Below, piece by piece: positions 63,180 to 64,000 of a DNA stretch of 64,000 bases (its first letter is position 1; every line of letters begins with the position of its first letter). Both the position numbers and the translations under genes were made by a program. The notes beneath the pieces are model-generated. The model was not told the DNA's origin and searched no databases. It saw only the letters and a list, made by a program, of their open reading frames with translations. Where the stretch lies: positions 1 to 64,000 of the forward strand of contig JAOUHU010000009.1 in the NCBI GenBank assembly GCA_029884455.1, given 5' to 3'. The DNA is from Gammaproteobacteria bacterium (GTDB taxonomy: Bacteria > Pseudomonadota > Gammaproteobacteria > Steroidobacterales > Woeseiaceae).

Positions 63180-64000
63180 ATGCCAATCCGTCTCGGAGAA
63201 CTCGCCAGGCAATTCGACTGCAAGTTGTTGGGTGACGCCGAGGTGCAGATCGCATCTGTCGCCTCGCTTGGCAGTGCCGGTCCGGACGCGCTGAGCTTTC
63301 TCTCGGGTGCTGCATTCAAGCAGCAGCTGGCGACTACCAGGGCAGCTGCCGTTATCGTCAGGGCGGCCGATGCGAAGGACTGTCCGACAGCAAGCCTGGT
63401 CCATGAAAATCCGTATGCGTGCTATGCGCGTATCGCCGACTTTCTGTATCCGCCGCCGGCTATCGAGCCCGGCATCCATCGATCGGCTGAGCTTGCCGCG
63501 AGCGCTCGCATTTCACCTTCCGCACAAATCTCTGCACATGTTTGCATCGGCGAGCGCTCGATCATTGGTGACCACACGTACATTGCGCCTGGCTGTATCA
63601 TCGGCGATGACTGCAGGATCGGTAGCAACGGCAGGATGCTGGCGAACGTTACGGTAGTGAGCAGGGTTACGATTGGTAATCGTTTTATACTGCACCCGGG
63701 CGTGGTAATTGGTTCCGACGGGTTTGGCAATGCAATGACGCCCCAGGGCTGGGTCAAGGTGCCGCAACTGGGCGGAGTACGCGTCGGCGACGATGTGGAA
63801 GTCGGTGCCAACTCAGCCATCGACCTTGGCGCGCTGGAAGACACAGTGATTGGCGACGGCGTACGCATCGATAACCTGGTGCACGTAGCGCACAACGTCA
63901 AGATTGGCGCACATACCGCCATTGCGGGGCAATGTGGTTTTTCCGGCAGCGTGACCATTGGTCAGCGCTGCATGTTCGGCGGCCAGTCCGGTGTGGCCGG
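63180..64000 (+). CDS. lpxD: UDP-3-O-acylglucosamine N-acyltransferase LpxD, truncated by window edge
   Basis: ATG at 63180: MPIRLGELARQFDCKLLGDAEVQIASVASL...hexapeptide repeats...VHVAHNVKIGAHTAIAGQCGFSGS; not in the ORF track because it is open at the edge. Confidence 0.95.
   Translation, partial: MPIRLGELARQFDCKLLGDAEVQIASVASLGSAGPDALSFLSGAAFKQQLATTRAAAVIVRAADAKDCPTASLVHENPYACYARIADFLYPPPAIEPGIHRSAELAASARISPSAQISAHVCIGERSIIGDHTYIAPGCIIGDDCRIGSNGRMLANVTVVSRVTIGNRFILHPGVVIGSDGFGNAMTPQGWVKVPQLGGVRVGDDVEVGANSAIDLGALEDTVIGDGVRIDNLVHVAHNVKIGAHTAIAGQCGFSGSVTIGQRCMFGGQSGVA

Overview
A 64 kb gammaproteobacterial-looking chromosomal segment; taxonomy is inferred only from gene content and order. From left to right: (1) 3' part of nqrA (Na+-NQR subunit A, cut by the window edge) and a UbiA/MenA-type prenyltransferase. 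(2) A full [NiFe]-hydrogenase island: hypC-B-D-F-E plus an APH/AAA kinase on +, facing hypA, a HupH-rubredoxin fusion, hupG, hupD, hupC, hupL and hupS on -. The small subunit carries the 6-Cys signature of O2-tolerant group 1d enzymes. (3) A decayed stretch (about 15.5-16.85 kb) with a broken CPA2-type cation/proton antiporter and a VOC/glyoxalase fragment. (4) A protocatechuate 4,5-cleavage cluster (ligC, ligB, ligA on -; ligU/galD-like, ligI and a CaiB-type CoA-transferase on +). (5) dusA, a methyltransferase, a class III adenylate cyclase-FHA protein and pckG. (6) A four-gene secreted/outer-membrane locus (27.3-35.9 kb) of three DUF11-like proteins and a 1953-aa DUF11/OmpA-like/beta-barrel protein; this is the best candidate for an undescribed system. 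(7) dinG/yoaA-tsaB-phoB-phoR-porin-phoU-dsbB, dapE(-), pstSCAB. (8) arsC/spx-like, dapD, glnD, map (-), then rpsB-tsf-pyrH-frr-uppS-cdsA-[dxr missing, possible remnant]-rseP-bamA-skp-lpxD (cut by window edge). Two copies of a palindromic element with identical GGGGTCAGAGCCCTTT/AAAGGGCTCTGACCCC arms occur at 25.2 and 53.7 kb. No rRNA, tRNA, CRISPR array or intact transposase was seen. All assignments come from reading translations and motifs; no searches were run.
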